A DNA stretch of 64,000 bases from Gigaspora rosea. Lineage: Eukaryota; Glomeromycota; Glomeromycetes; Diversisporales; Gigasporaceae. The notes under the pieces were generated by a model, which ran no database searches, had not been told where the DNA came from, and saw nothing but the letters and a program-made list of their open reading frames with translations. How positions within the stretch are numbered: position 1 is the first letter of the stretch; each line of letters opens with the position of its first letter. The stretch spans positions 27,943-91,942 of the forward strand of contig QKWP01002020.1 of assembly GCA_003550325.1 (NCBI GenBank). Reading direction: 5' to 3'. The translations under genes were made by a program, and so were the position numbers. Below are positions 46,661 to 58,299 of this stretch, one piece after another.

Positions 46661-48297
46661 CCCTCATGAGAGCTCTCTTTTATTAGAAAGTGTTCGAAGG
46701 GCAACTATCCTCTACTCTGATATCTGGAGGGACTAGCATTAATATGCATATGTAGATATCATTGATGAGCCTTTTTTTTTTCCAATAACATTGTCAGATT
46801 TAGTACGGTAATACTAATTAATTAATACATGATTAATACATGATTGTGAAATTTCATATCAGTGAATCTTTATCTCTAGCAATTTCTAAAATGCCGAATT
46901 ACAATAATATTACAAATTGAACGTAACAACAGCAGAAATTTAGTGCAAACTTTTATATAGTGTTACTTGATGTAGTTGCGAGAAATTAAATTTTTAGACA
47001 TCACCCTGTTAATTAGCACAATCATCGATCGACTAAACCAAATACGTAGAGTTTATACTTTTTTTAATTTATAGATTATTTCTTCGAAATAAATACATCA
47101 CTTATTTTATCTAAGATCAGATAGACAATTGTTCATTAATTCAGAAATCCCTATTGTTTTATTGATTTCAAATGGTCTTCAACAAAATTTTATAAGACTA
47201 ATCGGTTCTTAAGATCACCTAAAATTTGTCGAAAGTTGTAAAAAAAAATTATTATTAGTTGAAGTGTACAAAATAATGATGATATATATAGATATTTCTT
47301 TTAAAATTCTCTGCATTAAATTTTAAGTACTAAAAAAGCATGTATGAAAATTTGCCAATTTTGATGGATAGTAACATATTGAATATCCCACATCACATAC
47401 ATGACACTGTCTACCTACAAAAGTTTTATGTACAATTTTTATTGCAATAAAATTCAAAATTTATTCTGACCTAAATGAATCTAACTTGCTGGTAAACAAA
47501 AATTTCTTAATATTGAAAAACCATTTATATTCTTGATATTGTTTGTAAATTATAGATTTCTAGAAATTTCAATTTTAATAAATTGGCAAGTTTCACATAA
47601 GAATGCTATTGAAGGGTTATTTTGAAGTTTCACTCATTTTATTAATCAATAATTAAAATTTATTCACAATTACCGAATTAATCCTTTCAAGATACGGATA
47701 AACCTTGATTCATAACTATAAAAAAGAACATTTATATCAGGAGGTTTTAGAAATAATAATTCGATGTCGATATCAGATAAATAAGTGACGTACAAATCCT
47801 ATTTTTTTAAAGCATATACTTTATTTAAAAAAGCACTTATTGGAGATTGTTTATTGAAAAAACCTAATTTTATCGCCGGTTACACATTTACCGGTAATTT
47901 TCTAACTTTGAATTTTAAAACAGAATATAGGATCCTTTAAACTCCCACTTATTTTCAAAATAATTTAATTTTGAACACACATTTGCAGGAATTCTTTTTA
48001 TAATTAAATTTATACTAGTTGGCAATAGTTTCCTTATTTTATCAACTTTAAATTCCTGGTATTCAATCAGTACTAGTTAACATGTGCTCATTTAAATTGT
48101 ATAAAGTATTCCACTTTAAAGATTTTCATCCAAGAAATTTATTTATCAAATCATTAAAAGATTATCTTTATATTATATCTTAGTTGAAAATAAACACAAT
48201 TGCTTTAAAATATTTATTAAAAGATACAATTATTTTGTTACCACTTAAAATTTGAAATAATTTTGATTCTGATTATATAGAAACTTTGTATATAAGC
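46590..48297. repeat. Segmental tandem duplication, copy 1
   Basis: From AAGCTTGTCGGTGAAATGAG the sequence is alignable along its whole length with 48298-50325 in direct orientation, with scattered substitutions and small indels. No ORF of coding character. The junction is AAGCTTGTCGG at 48296, inside a fragment of the GACAA-type element. Confidence 0.85.
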
Positions 48298-50325
48298 TTG
48301 TCGGTGAAATGAGTGTCAGGAATGTGGTGTCTTTGAAGTAATTGTCGGTGAAATAATACGGATCCCTCATGAGAGCTCTCTTTAATTAGAAAGTATTCGA
48401 AGGGCAACTATCCTCTATTCTTATATCTGGAGGGACTAGCATTAATATGCATATGTAGATATCATTGATGAGCCATATTTTTTCCAATTAACATCGTCAG
48501 ATTTAGTACGGTAATACTAATTAATTAATACATGATTAATGGGTTCGTATTATTTGGCCGACAATCACTTCACCGACATAACATTTCACCGACAAATACT
48601 CACCGACAAGTTCATTTTACCGACAGTTTGTTTCACCGAAGTTCATTTCACCGACAAGTTTTTTTTCAAAAAGCACACTAACTTTAGCTCTAATTCTACC
48701 TAATTCCACCCTGACCCTAACGACAATGTTGTCGGTGAAATGTTATGTCGATGAAGTGATTGTCGATTAATCGATTGCCACCCATGATTAATACATGATT
48801 GTGAAAATCCATATCAGTGAATCTTTAGCAATTTCTAATATGCCAAATTACAATAATATTACAAATTGAACGTAACAACAGTAGAAATTTAGTCGCAAAC
48901 TTTTATATAGTGTTACTTTATGTAATTGCGAAAAATTATATTTTTAAACATCACCTTGTTAATTAGCACAATCATCGATCGACTAAACCAAATACGTAGA
49001 GTTTATACTTTTTTTTTTTTTAAAAAAAAAAAAGAGATTTATAGCGAAATAAATACATCACTTATTTCATCTAAGATCAGATAGATAATTGTTCATTTAT
49101 TCAGAAATCCCTATTGCTTTATTGATTTCAAATGGTTCTTCAACAAAATTTTATAAGACTAATCGGTTCTTAAGATCACTTAAAATTTGTCAAAAGTTGT
49201 GAAAAAAAAATACAGTATTATTGGTTGAAGTGTACAGAATTATGATGATATATATATATATTTCTTTTAAAATTCTCTTCATTAAATTTTAAGTACTAAA
49301 AAAGTATGTATAAAATTTGCCAATTTTGATGGATAATAACATATTGAATATCACACATCACATACATAACTACTGTCATCTCTTAGTGAATATTCGTCTA
49401 CCTACAAAAGTTTATGTACAATTTTTATTGCAATAAAATTTAAAATTTATTCTGACCTAAATAAATCTAACTTACTGGTAAACAAAATTTTCTTAATATT
49501 GAAAACCCATTTGTATTCTTGATATTTTTTGTAAATTATAGATTTCTAGAATTTTTAATTTTAATAAATTGGCAATTTCACATAACAATACTACTGAAGA
49601 GTTATTTTGAAGTTTCACTCAATTTATTAATCAATAATTAAAATTTATTCACAATTACCGAATTAATCCTTTCAAGATACGGATAAACCTTGATTCATAA
49701 CTATAAAAAAGAACATTTATATCAGGAGGTTTTAGAAATAATAATTCGATGTCCGATATCAGATAAACAAGTGACGTACAAATCCTATTTTTTTAAAGCA
49801 TATACTTTATTTAAAAAAGCACTTATTGGAGATTGTTTATTGAAAAAGACCTAATTTTATCGCCGGTTACACAATTAATTTTTTAACTTTGAATTTTAAA
49901 CAGAATATAGGATCTTTTAAACACCCACTTATTTTCAAAATAATTTAATTTTGAACACACATTTGTAGGAATTCTTTTTATAATTAAATTTATACTGGTT
50001 GGCGATAGTTTCTCCTGCTTCATGTGCATTGATATCCTTATTTTATCAACTTTAAATTCCTGTTATTCAATCAGTACTAGTGAACATGTGCTCATTTAAA
50101 TTGTACTAAGTATTCACTTTGCGTCATAAAATAATATTGCTTGTTGATAAAAAGATTTTCATCCAAGAAATTTATTTATCAAATCTTTAAAAGATTATCT
50201 TTATATTATATCTTAGGTAAAATAAAACACAATATTTATTAAAAGATACAAATATTTATTGTATAAATTTCTGTAACCACTTAAAATCTGAAATAATTTT
50301 GATTCTGAATATATAGAAGTTTTGC
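48298..50325. repeat. Segmental tandem duplication, copy 2, with a MITE insertion
   Basis: Same sequence as 46590-48297 plus the element at 48541-48783 and a few extra short pieces (for example near 49378 and 50010). Copy 1 gives the empty site of that insertion. Confidence 0.85.
48541..48783. mobile_element. Reference copy of the GACAA-motif MULE-like MITE
   Basis: 243 bp from GGGTTCGTATTATTTGG to CGATTGCCACCC. Flanked by ATGATTAAT at 48532-48540 and 48784-48792; copy 1 of the duplication has this 9-mer once, so it is a true 9-bp target duplication. The arms share GACAATCACTTCA, CGACATAACATTTCACCGAC; the left arm has about six CCGACAA words. The central spacer carries CTAACTTTAGCTCTAATTC. 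Non-coding, so mobilised in trans if at all. The 9-bp duplication suggests a Mutator-like transposase. Confidence 0.92.
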
Positions 50326-51065
50326 ATCTACCTATAACACTTTATAAAAAAATATTAAATGAAGGTTCTCATTTTTAGATCCAATAATAATCAGTAACAT
50401 AAAAAAAAATTATAAAAGAAAATTCTTATAATACAAAAAATTAAAAACATTATTACGTAAAATTAGAAAAATTGAAAAATCTATTAATAATTTTATAAAA
50501 CTTTTAAACAAAAAATTTGAAAAAATGAAAAAATAAAAACGTCAATCTCCTGAAGCATGATCAAAATATTCAGTACTTTAGAATGCAATCAAAAAAAGTT
50601 GCAAGTCTTTATATATTGAACTGAATAATTATTATACTAAATTATCGTATATTACAGTAATAAATTTGGATTACTGAACTCAATTTTAATATCTAATTAC
50701 AGTTTTTACAGGCTACCCAAATTTCCGGGTCGGATGCGTCGGATCTAGGTCGGCGTTTGCCTAGTTTTTAGCAGGTTATATAGCAAAGTTATCAGCTGGG
50801 CATTTTTTACTTAATAATGTATATGGTTTATTTATGGTCTTTGGAGCAAAAATTGTTCAATTCCGATCCGGCCGACCATATCCCGACCAGGAATTTTGGG
50901 GATCCCTTATTGAGTTATCTAATTACATTAAAAAAGATTTACAAAAACAATGAAAATATCACTATGCATTGTGTTACCTAAGTAATGACATAAAAATTCC
51001 ATAAGTAGAACAGTTGTACGTTTAACTGATTTAAATATTTTCGTTACTTTAACTTTCAAAAGAAA
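50326..51065. other. Upstream region of the Sel1-kinase locus, with a small IR element
   Basis: At about 50713-50908, GGCTACCCAAATTTCCGGGT and the complement of CCAGGAATTTTGGGGATCCC form imperfect inverted ends around a 190-bp segment with CGGATCTAGGTCGG/CCGATCCGGCCGACC. Otherwise AT-rich, presumably including the promoter of the downstream gene. Confidence 0.45.
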
Positions 51066-51847
51066 ATGAAGAAAATTTATAATAATCTGTTTCGCAATAC
51101 AAAATCGATAATACTAGACCCTTATGATCTTGGTTGCAATTATCAACATGGAATAGGTGTTGAAAAGGATGAACATAAGGCATTCATTCATTATAAAAAA
51201 TCTGCCGAGATGGGAAATTCTAATGGAATACATGAGCTAGCAGACTGTTATTTTTATGGAATAGGAGTTGAAAAGGATGAAAATAAGGCATTCATTAATT
51301 ATCAAGAATCTGCAGATATGGAAAATTCTAGTGCAATAAATAGCCTTGGATATTGTTATCGAAATGGAATAGGAGTTGAAAAAGACGAACATAAGGCATT
51401 CATTCATTATCAAAAATCTGCTGAAATGGGAAATTCTAGTGCAATAAATAATCTCGCATTTTGTTATCAGAATGGAATAGGGGTTGAAAAGGATGAAAAT
51501 AAGGCATTCATTAATTATCAAAAATCTGCAGATATGGAAAGTTCTAGTGCAATAAATAGCCTTGGACATTGTTATCAAAATGGAATAGGAGTTGAAAAAG
51601 ACGAACATAGGGCATTCATTTATTATCAAAAATCTGCTAAGATGGGAAATGTTAATGCGATAAATCAAGTTGGACTCTGTTATCTTAATGGAATTTGTAC
51701 TGAAAAAAATAATTACAAAGCGTTTCTTCATTTTCTAAACTCTTCCGAAATGAGACATACAAACGGAATGACTTATGTTGGCTATTGTTATCAAAATGGG
51801 ATTGGAGTTTCGAAAGATTTACAAAAAGCAGATTATTGGTATCAAAT
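51066..51847 (+). CDS. Sel1-repeat exon of a Sel1-kinase gene
   Basis: 260 codons with seven Sel1-like repeats of 36 residues (consensus NGIGVEKDEHKAFIHYQKSA). Repeats 2-6 are close in DNA sequence with a 108-nt period, alternating between two variants (DEHKAF.HY and DENKAF.NY), so they spread by duplication of pairs. A strong donor GTAAGT follows CAA AT. The downstream kinase exon has no start codon of its own, so this exon is its likely N-terminus. Sel1 repeats are solenoid scaffolds. Read without splicing, the frame stops two codons later. Confidence 0.85.
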
Positions 51848-52029
51848 GTAAGTAATCTATTTAATTCTTTGTTTTTTTTTTTTTTTTTGCCATAAATACA
51901 TACAATCTTTAAATATATATTTCCAATAATAATTAGGGCAAAAAAATAAGATGTTGGGTAATTTAAAATTATTTATTTTACTATTGATTTGATTTAAATT
52001 CACTTGCTAATATATATTTTTATAAATAG

Positions 52030-53107
52030 TTGAATGGACAAATGAGAATTCTGATAGTGATGACGATGTTAAAAAATTCTTAGTTGAAGGAAAATTTCCA
52101 CTAACATGGATTTCATATAAAGAATTTATTGTTATTAAAAAGATAGGACAAGGCAGATTTGCAATGGTGTTTTACGCCAAATGGCTAGATAAAAAATATA
52201 ATATTTTGAGAAGCGTTGCACTCAAAGTGCACCATGGGTCAAAATCTTGTAATTCAGAATTTATAAAAGAGGTAATTTTTATTCATATATTCATTATTTT
52301 TTCTAATTATTAATAAATATTAAGTGTTTATTTTATAAATAAAGTTAAAGGCGTATTGTGATATTAGTTCTAAACATCCTTCATTTTTAAAATGCAATGG
52401 AATATCAAAAGATGATGCTGGAGATTATATCCTTGTTCTAGAATGCGCGTTAATGGGTTCATTGCGTCAAAATCTTCATGCTGTATCGCAAATGAAATGG
52501 ATTGATAAATTATCATTATTGCATTGTATTGCTTCTGATCTTCAAATAATTCATTCTCATGAACTTATTCATCGAGATTTGCATAGTGATAATATTCTAC
52601 AAGATCATTTACATAGCGCTTATATTGCAGATTTGGGACTTTATATATCAACAAACATATCATCAAATGCAGATAGACTTGGAATTTATGGAGATTTGCC
52701 GTATATAGCACCAGAAGTCTTAGACAGAGGTTATTATTCGACAGCATCAGATATTTATTCATTTGGTATAATTATGTGGGAAATTTTATATGGAAGACCT
52801 GTGTCTTATAATCGTAAATTTGGACAACTACTTCAAATTGAAATATGCCGCAACGATTTTACGGCTTAAGATTATAGGAAACATGCCACTATGTTATATA
52901 AATTTAATGAAACAATGTTGGGAAAGGGACCTTGTAAACCGTCCATTTGCAACAAAGATCTGTGAAATCCTTACAGAATGGATAAATGACGAAAATATTT
53001 TATTAGAATTAACTAAATCGGATGAGCTATTAAAAAATATAAAAAGCACACATATACCGACATATCCTGATGATCTTTATAAAGGTAACTACATTTATTA
53101 TTTATAA
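52030..53107 (+). pseudogene. First kinase domain of the locus, frame-shifted
   Basis: Exons 52030-52271 and 52345 onward (intron 73 nt, phases agree). Visible motifs: GQGRFAMVF loop, VALK, IHRDLHSDNIL, ADLG for DFG, IAPEV and DIYSFGIIMWE. At the T4 run 52857-52860 the frame shifts and meets TAA at 52867-52869; the +1 frame continues RLKIIGNMPLCYINLMKQCW and ERDLVNRPFATKICEIL to a stop at 53105. The join to the Sel1 exon also fails by one base unless a 21-nt microexon (51937-51957) with an A7 run is used, and that too is one base out of frame. Errors in A/T runs or real decay; all catalytic residues are otherwise present. Confidence 0.7.
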
Positions 53108-54388
53108 CAAGCTCATCAACTTTTGAATTCTCAACTTACTGAACCGGTAAATGCAGATAGTGATAGTTATATTAAGATATCTGAACCGGTAAAAGCAGAT
53201 TGTGATACTGAGATATTAAAATTTCTACAAAATACTTCTCTACAATGGATTCCATTCGAAGATTTAGAAATTATTAAAGAAATTGGAAAAGGTGGGTTTG
53301 CAACCGTATATTTGGCCAAATGTGATTTAAATGGATCAACAAAAAATGTTGCGCTTAAATTTCTTCGAGGATCACGAAATAATTTTGAGGCTCTCTTAAA
53401 AGAGGTAGATATTTGATATATGAATTCGATAATTTTCTATATTTTATTTTACTAATATATTGTATTGTAGCTAAATGTATATTATAATATTGGATGTAAA
53501 GAACCCACATTTTTACAATGTTACGGAATATCAAAAGATATTATCATCACTAATGACTATATTTTAGTCATGCAATATGCCCCAATGGGTTCTTTGAGAC
53601 AGAATATTCGTAAAGTTGCAAACATAGAGTGGAAAGAGAAATTAGAATTACTATCATATATTGCACTTGATCTTAAAGTGATGCATTCTCACGGTATTAT
53701 CCATCGCGATTTGCACAGTGGAAACATATTACAGAATCAACTTTATAATGCATATATTGGAGACTTAGGACTTGCAGAAACTGTTAATAAAGCATTAGCC
53801 AAATCAAATGGAATTTATGGTATTTTTCCATATATAGCACCAGAAGTTTTACGCAGTAGAGGATATATTCCCGCATCTGATGTCTATTCATTTGGCATAA
53901 TAATGTGGGAGGTATCTTCAGGAAGGTTGGCATTTTCAGACAAAAATCATGATTTTTGTTTTCTTACAGAAGTTTGTAATGGTTTAAGACCAACTGTTGC
54001 TAAAGACATGCCACAATATTATGTCGATCTCATGAAAAGATGTTGGGATAATGATCCAGAAAAACGTCTAATGGCTTCAGAAATTTATGAAGTTATTAAT
54101 TCCTGGAAAAATAATCATGAAATTTTATTAAAATTTGATAAGTTTGAAGCTATACTTGAAGAAACAGAGTTAATGCATCCTCAAGCAGTTTATACAAGTA
54201 GATTTATTAGCCTTAAAGAATTAGTGACTATAAACTCTCAGGCGGTTTGCACAAATGGAATGATTAATGATGATAATAAAATTATAGAAAGCCAAGAAGA
54301 TAACATACCTATTGATCATATGAATAAGCTTATGTTAGAAATAGAAAAGGATAAAACCGCATCGGTACGCTTGTCGTTGTGTGAATGA
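53108..54388 (+). CDS. Second kinase domain of the locus
   Basis: Exons about 53108-53404 and 53471-54388 (intron 66 nt). It follows the previous kinase in the same frame after a single TAA: the first residues QAHQLLNSQLTEPVNADSDS look like the linker of a kinase-kinase fusion. No in-frame ATG precedes the glycine loop, so it was not an independent gene. Alternatively a 27-nt GT-AG segment (53085-53111) removes the TAA in frame, though that is very short for an intron. Motifs: GKGGFATVYLA, VALKFL, IHRDLHSGNIL, GDLG, IAPEVL, SDVYSFGIIMWE, WDNDPEKR. About 400 aa with a C-terminal tail (VYTSRFISLKEL). Tandem kinases with DLG in both domains; an active kinase is plausible. Confidence 0.75.
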
Positions 54389-55670
54389 TGTTTTTTTTTA
54401 ATAATTAATAAAACAAAGAAATTGAATCAAGACATAATAGACTATTTTTCATAGCATAACGACAATAATAAAAATTGTAATCACGTTAATTTCATTTGCC
54501 CAAAAATAAACCGTAAATTGTCAAAATGGTGGGCCAAAATATTAGATTAGATTAGAATTATTTTATGACGTAAATTTTGTAAGAATTTTACAATTCTTGA
54601 ATGTGTGCCAGGTTGGTAGCACATTAATAAGCCAAATAATTTCACTGAATAAAAAATTCTTATGATAATAGCGTTTTAAAGTCTGATAGAACGAATCCAA
54701 CTGTGTCCTTTTTTTTTATTTTGTTATTGAATTCAAAAAATTAACCTTACTCTTCATTTTTATAATGCCAATAAATTGTAATTTTCAAAATTTTCGACAA
54801 GAATAATGATAACTTTCAAAATTTTTAATATAATACGTGTTAAAATTTAGTAGTAAATCAAATAAATATAGATATGTTGGTTAATAATATGTACTATATA
54901 ATAAATCATTAAATGAAAGAAGCTTTTCTTATAATCTACACTAAACCATATTTAACCAATAAAATTATTTCTAATTATTAAAGGAATTAACTTTTAAAAC
55001 TAAATTTTATAAACTTTGCTAACCATACATACGAAATTACATTGCACAATGAACTCTGAATATAATTAACTAAAATTTCAAATTTATATTACAGTAATAC
55101 AGTGTAGAAAGTGTAACTATTATAATTTCCATATTTTCAATTTACAAAAAAAAAACTAAAATATTGATGGCCAATGAAAAACAGCGTGTTTCAAAAAGAA
55201 AAAAAAATTTTATGAACATATTATTGCTGTGGCGATTAATGCGCCAACAAACTGGCACACATTCAAGAATTGCAAGAATTTTTTGTCATGACATAATTAG
55301 TATTTTCTTATGCAAAATTTTTGATTTATGGGCACTAATAAAACTACATTTTTATGTAATCTGTTTCAAGAATTATTAAGAATGTAATTAGCTTGTTGAC
55401 TCTATATGTATTAGTCAGTTTTTATGATAAAATTATACAATTGATTAATATCTCTAGGAGCTATCGAATGCTTTTTTTTTGACCAAATTTTTGGCTTATT
55501 GAAAAAAAAATAACATATTATATATAAGAAATATAAAAATTGGTTAAATATTAATAGAATTTTATTAATAAGGAGGTGCGTTCCTACGTGAAAAAAACAT
55601 AGTAAATCATACTTCTATTGATTGTGAAACACCATTTCGAAGCAACAGTTTACTTAATACAAAAAGATAG
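54389..55670. other. Gene-free stretch downstream of the kinase locus
   Basis: AT-rich. A 71-residue plus frame at 55164 (MMANEKQRVSKRKKNFMNIL) starts basic and turns hydrophobic; it has no recognisable feature and I give it little weight. Confidence 0.4.
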
Positions 55671-56322
55671 TGTAACGGTTAAATGGGAGAGCTTCAAAAC
55701 AATATAGACAATAGTGCCAATTTCGACTCCAACCGTATACGGAGAGAAATATATAAATATTAATTTGGGTAAGTCACGGGATTGGGATATAACACTATGT
55801 AGCACGTGGAGAGCGAAGGGATGATCTATCCCTAAATCACCACAATAATACAAAGACGCTGACGCCGGTGATGCTAATATGGGGGATATCAATAAATTGA
55901 TATCAATAAAAATAATAAGAATTTATGATATTGAAAGGTGGGATCAAAATGTGTATCACGGGGTTTCGGTAAGCTGATATCTATATCAGGTGATATCGAT
56001 ATAGATAAGTTAAGAATTTTCCCTAGGAGTAGGAGTTTTATTTGAGGGTTAAAGTGAGTTCTAAATCAATCACCTAGGTCGGTAGATCCTAAAAGAGACA
56101 ACGTTTATCAATCGTATATCCAAGCTATGAATCCTTTCTATAGTCCTATCGGTAGGCCGATATGAATCACGTGAGCAATTTCGGAGAATTAACAAGACTG
56201 GGTTACACGGAATTCGAGTCTTAATAAAACCGATTCGAGGTTACAAGTCAATTCAGTCCGTCGAATTGAGTTACGAAGGGTTTATTAAATTTAAAGTCGA
56301 ATTCGGGAATAATTACAATTCA
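55671..56322. mobile_element. Candidate solo LTR
   Basis: Starts TGTAACGGTTAAATGGGAG and ends TTACAATTCA, with 5-mers GATAG (55666-55670) and GATAA (56323-56327) as an imperfect target repeat. GC is higher than the flanks and no reverse transcriptase or integrase frame is near. TGTAACG starts are common in Gypsy LTRs. TATATAAATATT lies near 55748. The second LTR and interior are absent, so this would be a recombination scar. Weakness: one mismatch in the target repeat and no second copy here for comparison. Confidence 0.4.
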
Positions 56323-56419
56323 GATAAGTTTATTTATTATCATTAACTTTTTGTAATGGCGAGAACTGCCTGGCTTTATTGAAAATTGAGAACTTATATA
56401 CATTTTAACTTTTCAGAGC

Positions 56420-56555
56420 GTTGCGCGAAAATTCTAGCGCTTCACTAAAAATCAAGCGTTACATTGAGATTTTGGCGTATCATCAAAAATTTAGCATTAC
56501 GCTAAAAGATTAGCGTTTCGCGGAAAATCCAGCGCTACGCGTACAACTACGCCAC
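56420..56555. repeat. Iterated AGCGTTACGCTAAAAAT motif
   Basis: About seven degenerate units of 19-24 bp such as AGCGTTGCGCGAAAATTCT, AGCGCTTCACTAAAAATC and AGCATTACGCTAAAAGATT, ending in CTACGCCACCC. The words are themselves near-palindromic (AGCGT..ACGCT). Same kind of GC-rich word as the hairpin at 38034. Confidence 0.7.
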
Positions 56556-56589
56556 CCAGCCACTAATCACTTCCATTTTAGTATAATAT

Positions 56590-57130
56590 ATAAAAATGCA
56601 ACGAAATTTTAATGATAATAAATCAAATCTTTAATAATTTTGCCAGAAACTCCTAATAATTGCTCTTAATACTAAATTTGCTTTTGATAGACAGAAAAGG
56701 AAATAAAATTTAAAATATGTACATGAAGAATCTATTCCTAATAAAGAATTATTAAAATTGAAAATTTTGATTCGTTACAATAGTTTGTAGAAAATTTTGA
56801 ATGATGAATATTTTAAAGAAGTTATTGAGTGGATTCAATTTAATAGGCTAATACCATTGAAACTTTATGGGTAGAATTGACATCCAGGTTGCCTGCTTTT
56901 CAAAGCCAAATTAATAGGTGGGTATATTGAAATTGGATTATGCTAAGAAAAAAAAAAGAAAGATATGAAGTCAAAGAAATACTTCATTTAAGAGGACTTG
57001 GAAATTCTACAATATTTCAATGGCATACCTGTGACGAAACTCTACATTTGATATTTATTCAAATTTACAATATTTTTTATATTTTTAATATTTAAAATCA
57101 TGTTTGACAAATTAATATCAATGATATAAT
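56590..57130 (+). pseudogene. Broken coding relic, unidentified
   Basis: Plus-strand pieces with protein-like codon use: VHEESIPNKELLKLKILIRY then stop, NDEYFKEVIEWIQFNRLIPL then KLYG and stops, and EVKEILHLRGLGNSTIFQWH. They lie in order with several stops and shifts between. Possibly an old transposon or multicopy gene; not recognised. Confidence 0.3.
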
Positions 57131-57484
57131 AAACCTTTCAATTTTATATCGATAATATACTCAAATGATAAAACTATATGGATTTGTTGCTGAAAAAAAG
57201 GGCGATATTGACAAAAGATCTTCAGAAATCAATTCTTGTGTTGTAAATCTTATAATAAATCATAAGAAAATTTAAAGATCTATACTGCAAAATTTTATTA
57301 ATACAACTAGGTGCTTGAGTTGCTTAAAGAGAGCTAGAGATAAGTGTACTATATCTGATATTATATTATGCAGTACAAGGACCTCATGTTATGATTAGGC
57401 TTCATGGCTGCAAGGATTTCATGTTGTGATTAGGCTCTATGTCTGCCGCAGGCAATGCAAGAGCCTTGTGTTTGGTGATTGAAC

Positions 57485-57608
57485 CCCCTATAAAAAAAAA
57501 AAGTCAAAATTTTTTCAGATTTTGTTCGAATTTTTATTACCGTACTCATTTTTTAAAATAATAATCTGAACAAAATCTGAATAGAATTTTGACTTTTTTT
57601 TTATAGGG
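57485..57608. mobile_element. 124-bp MITE in the minisatellite
   Basis: CCCTATAAAAAAAAAAAGTC followed by AAAATTTTTTCAGATTTTGT at the left pairs with the complementary ACAAAATCTGAATAGAATTT and TTTTTTTTATAGGG at the right; the loop is about 30 nt. Confidence 0.75.
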
Positions 57609-58028
57609 TCTACAACAATAAAGGCAGTACAAGGATCTCACTTGTGATTAGGCTCTGTGGACCTCATGTTGTGATTAGGCTCTATGGCTGCCACGAGAAG
57701 TGAAGAGCCTCATGTTTGTTGATTAAGATCCGCAACTACAAAAACAGTACAAGGAGATTAGGCTCCGTGGCTGCTATAGCAATGCAAGAACCCATGTTGT
57801 GATTAGGCTCTATGGTAGCCGCAGGCAGTGCAAGAGCTCATGTTTAGTGATTAAGCACCGTAGCTATGATAGCAGAGCAAGTATCTCACATTGTGATTAG
57901 GCTCCATGGATGCGATAGCAATGCAAGGACTTATGTTGTGATTAGGCTCTATGGCTGTCGCAGGCATTGTAAGAACCTCATGTTTGGCGATAAGCTTCGC
58001 AACTACTATAGCAGTACAAGGACCTTAT

Positions 58029-58299
58029 AGCACAGATTTTTTCGATTTTTAACAGCTGTCCTGCCTTGTTTAGAGTGCCGGGAGTGTGTTGAGTGTAACC
58101 TGTGTTTGCATAAGGAAAGCATCTTCTTGCACTGCGAATACAAAGTAAAATTTCAAATTATATAATATAATTTGAAATTTTACCTTGTATTCGCAGTGCA
58201 GGAAGATGTACTTCTTATGCAAACACAGGTTACACTCAACACACTCCCGGCGCTCTAAACAAGGCAGGACAGCTGTTAAAAATCGAAAAAACCTGTGCT
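58029..58299. mobile_element. Near-perfect fold-back with 9-bp TSD inside the minisatellite
   Basis: Flanks GGACCTTAT (58020-58028) and GGACTTTAT (58300-58308), one mismatch. Arms of about 130 bp start AGCACAGATTTTTTCG and pair nearly perfectly to a centre at about 58163 (AAATTATATAATATAATTT), leaving almost no loop. Arms include GACAGCTGTTAAAAATCG and CTCCCGGCRCTCTAAAC. Non-coding. The 9-bp duplication again fits Mutator-like insertion. Confidence 0.85.

Noticed and set aside
51237..51731. 164-codon minus-strand frame
   Set aside because: Antisense shadow of the Sel1 exon, which has the clear domain signal.
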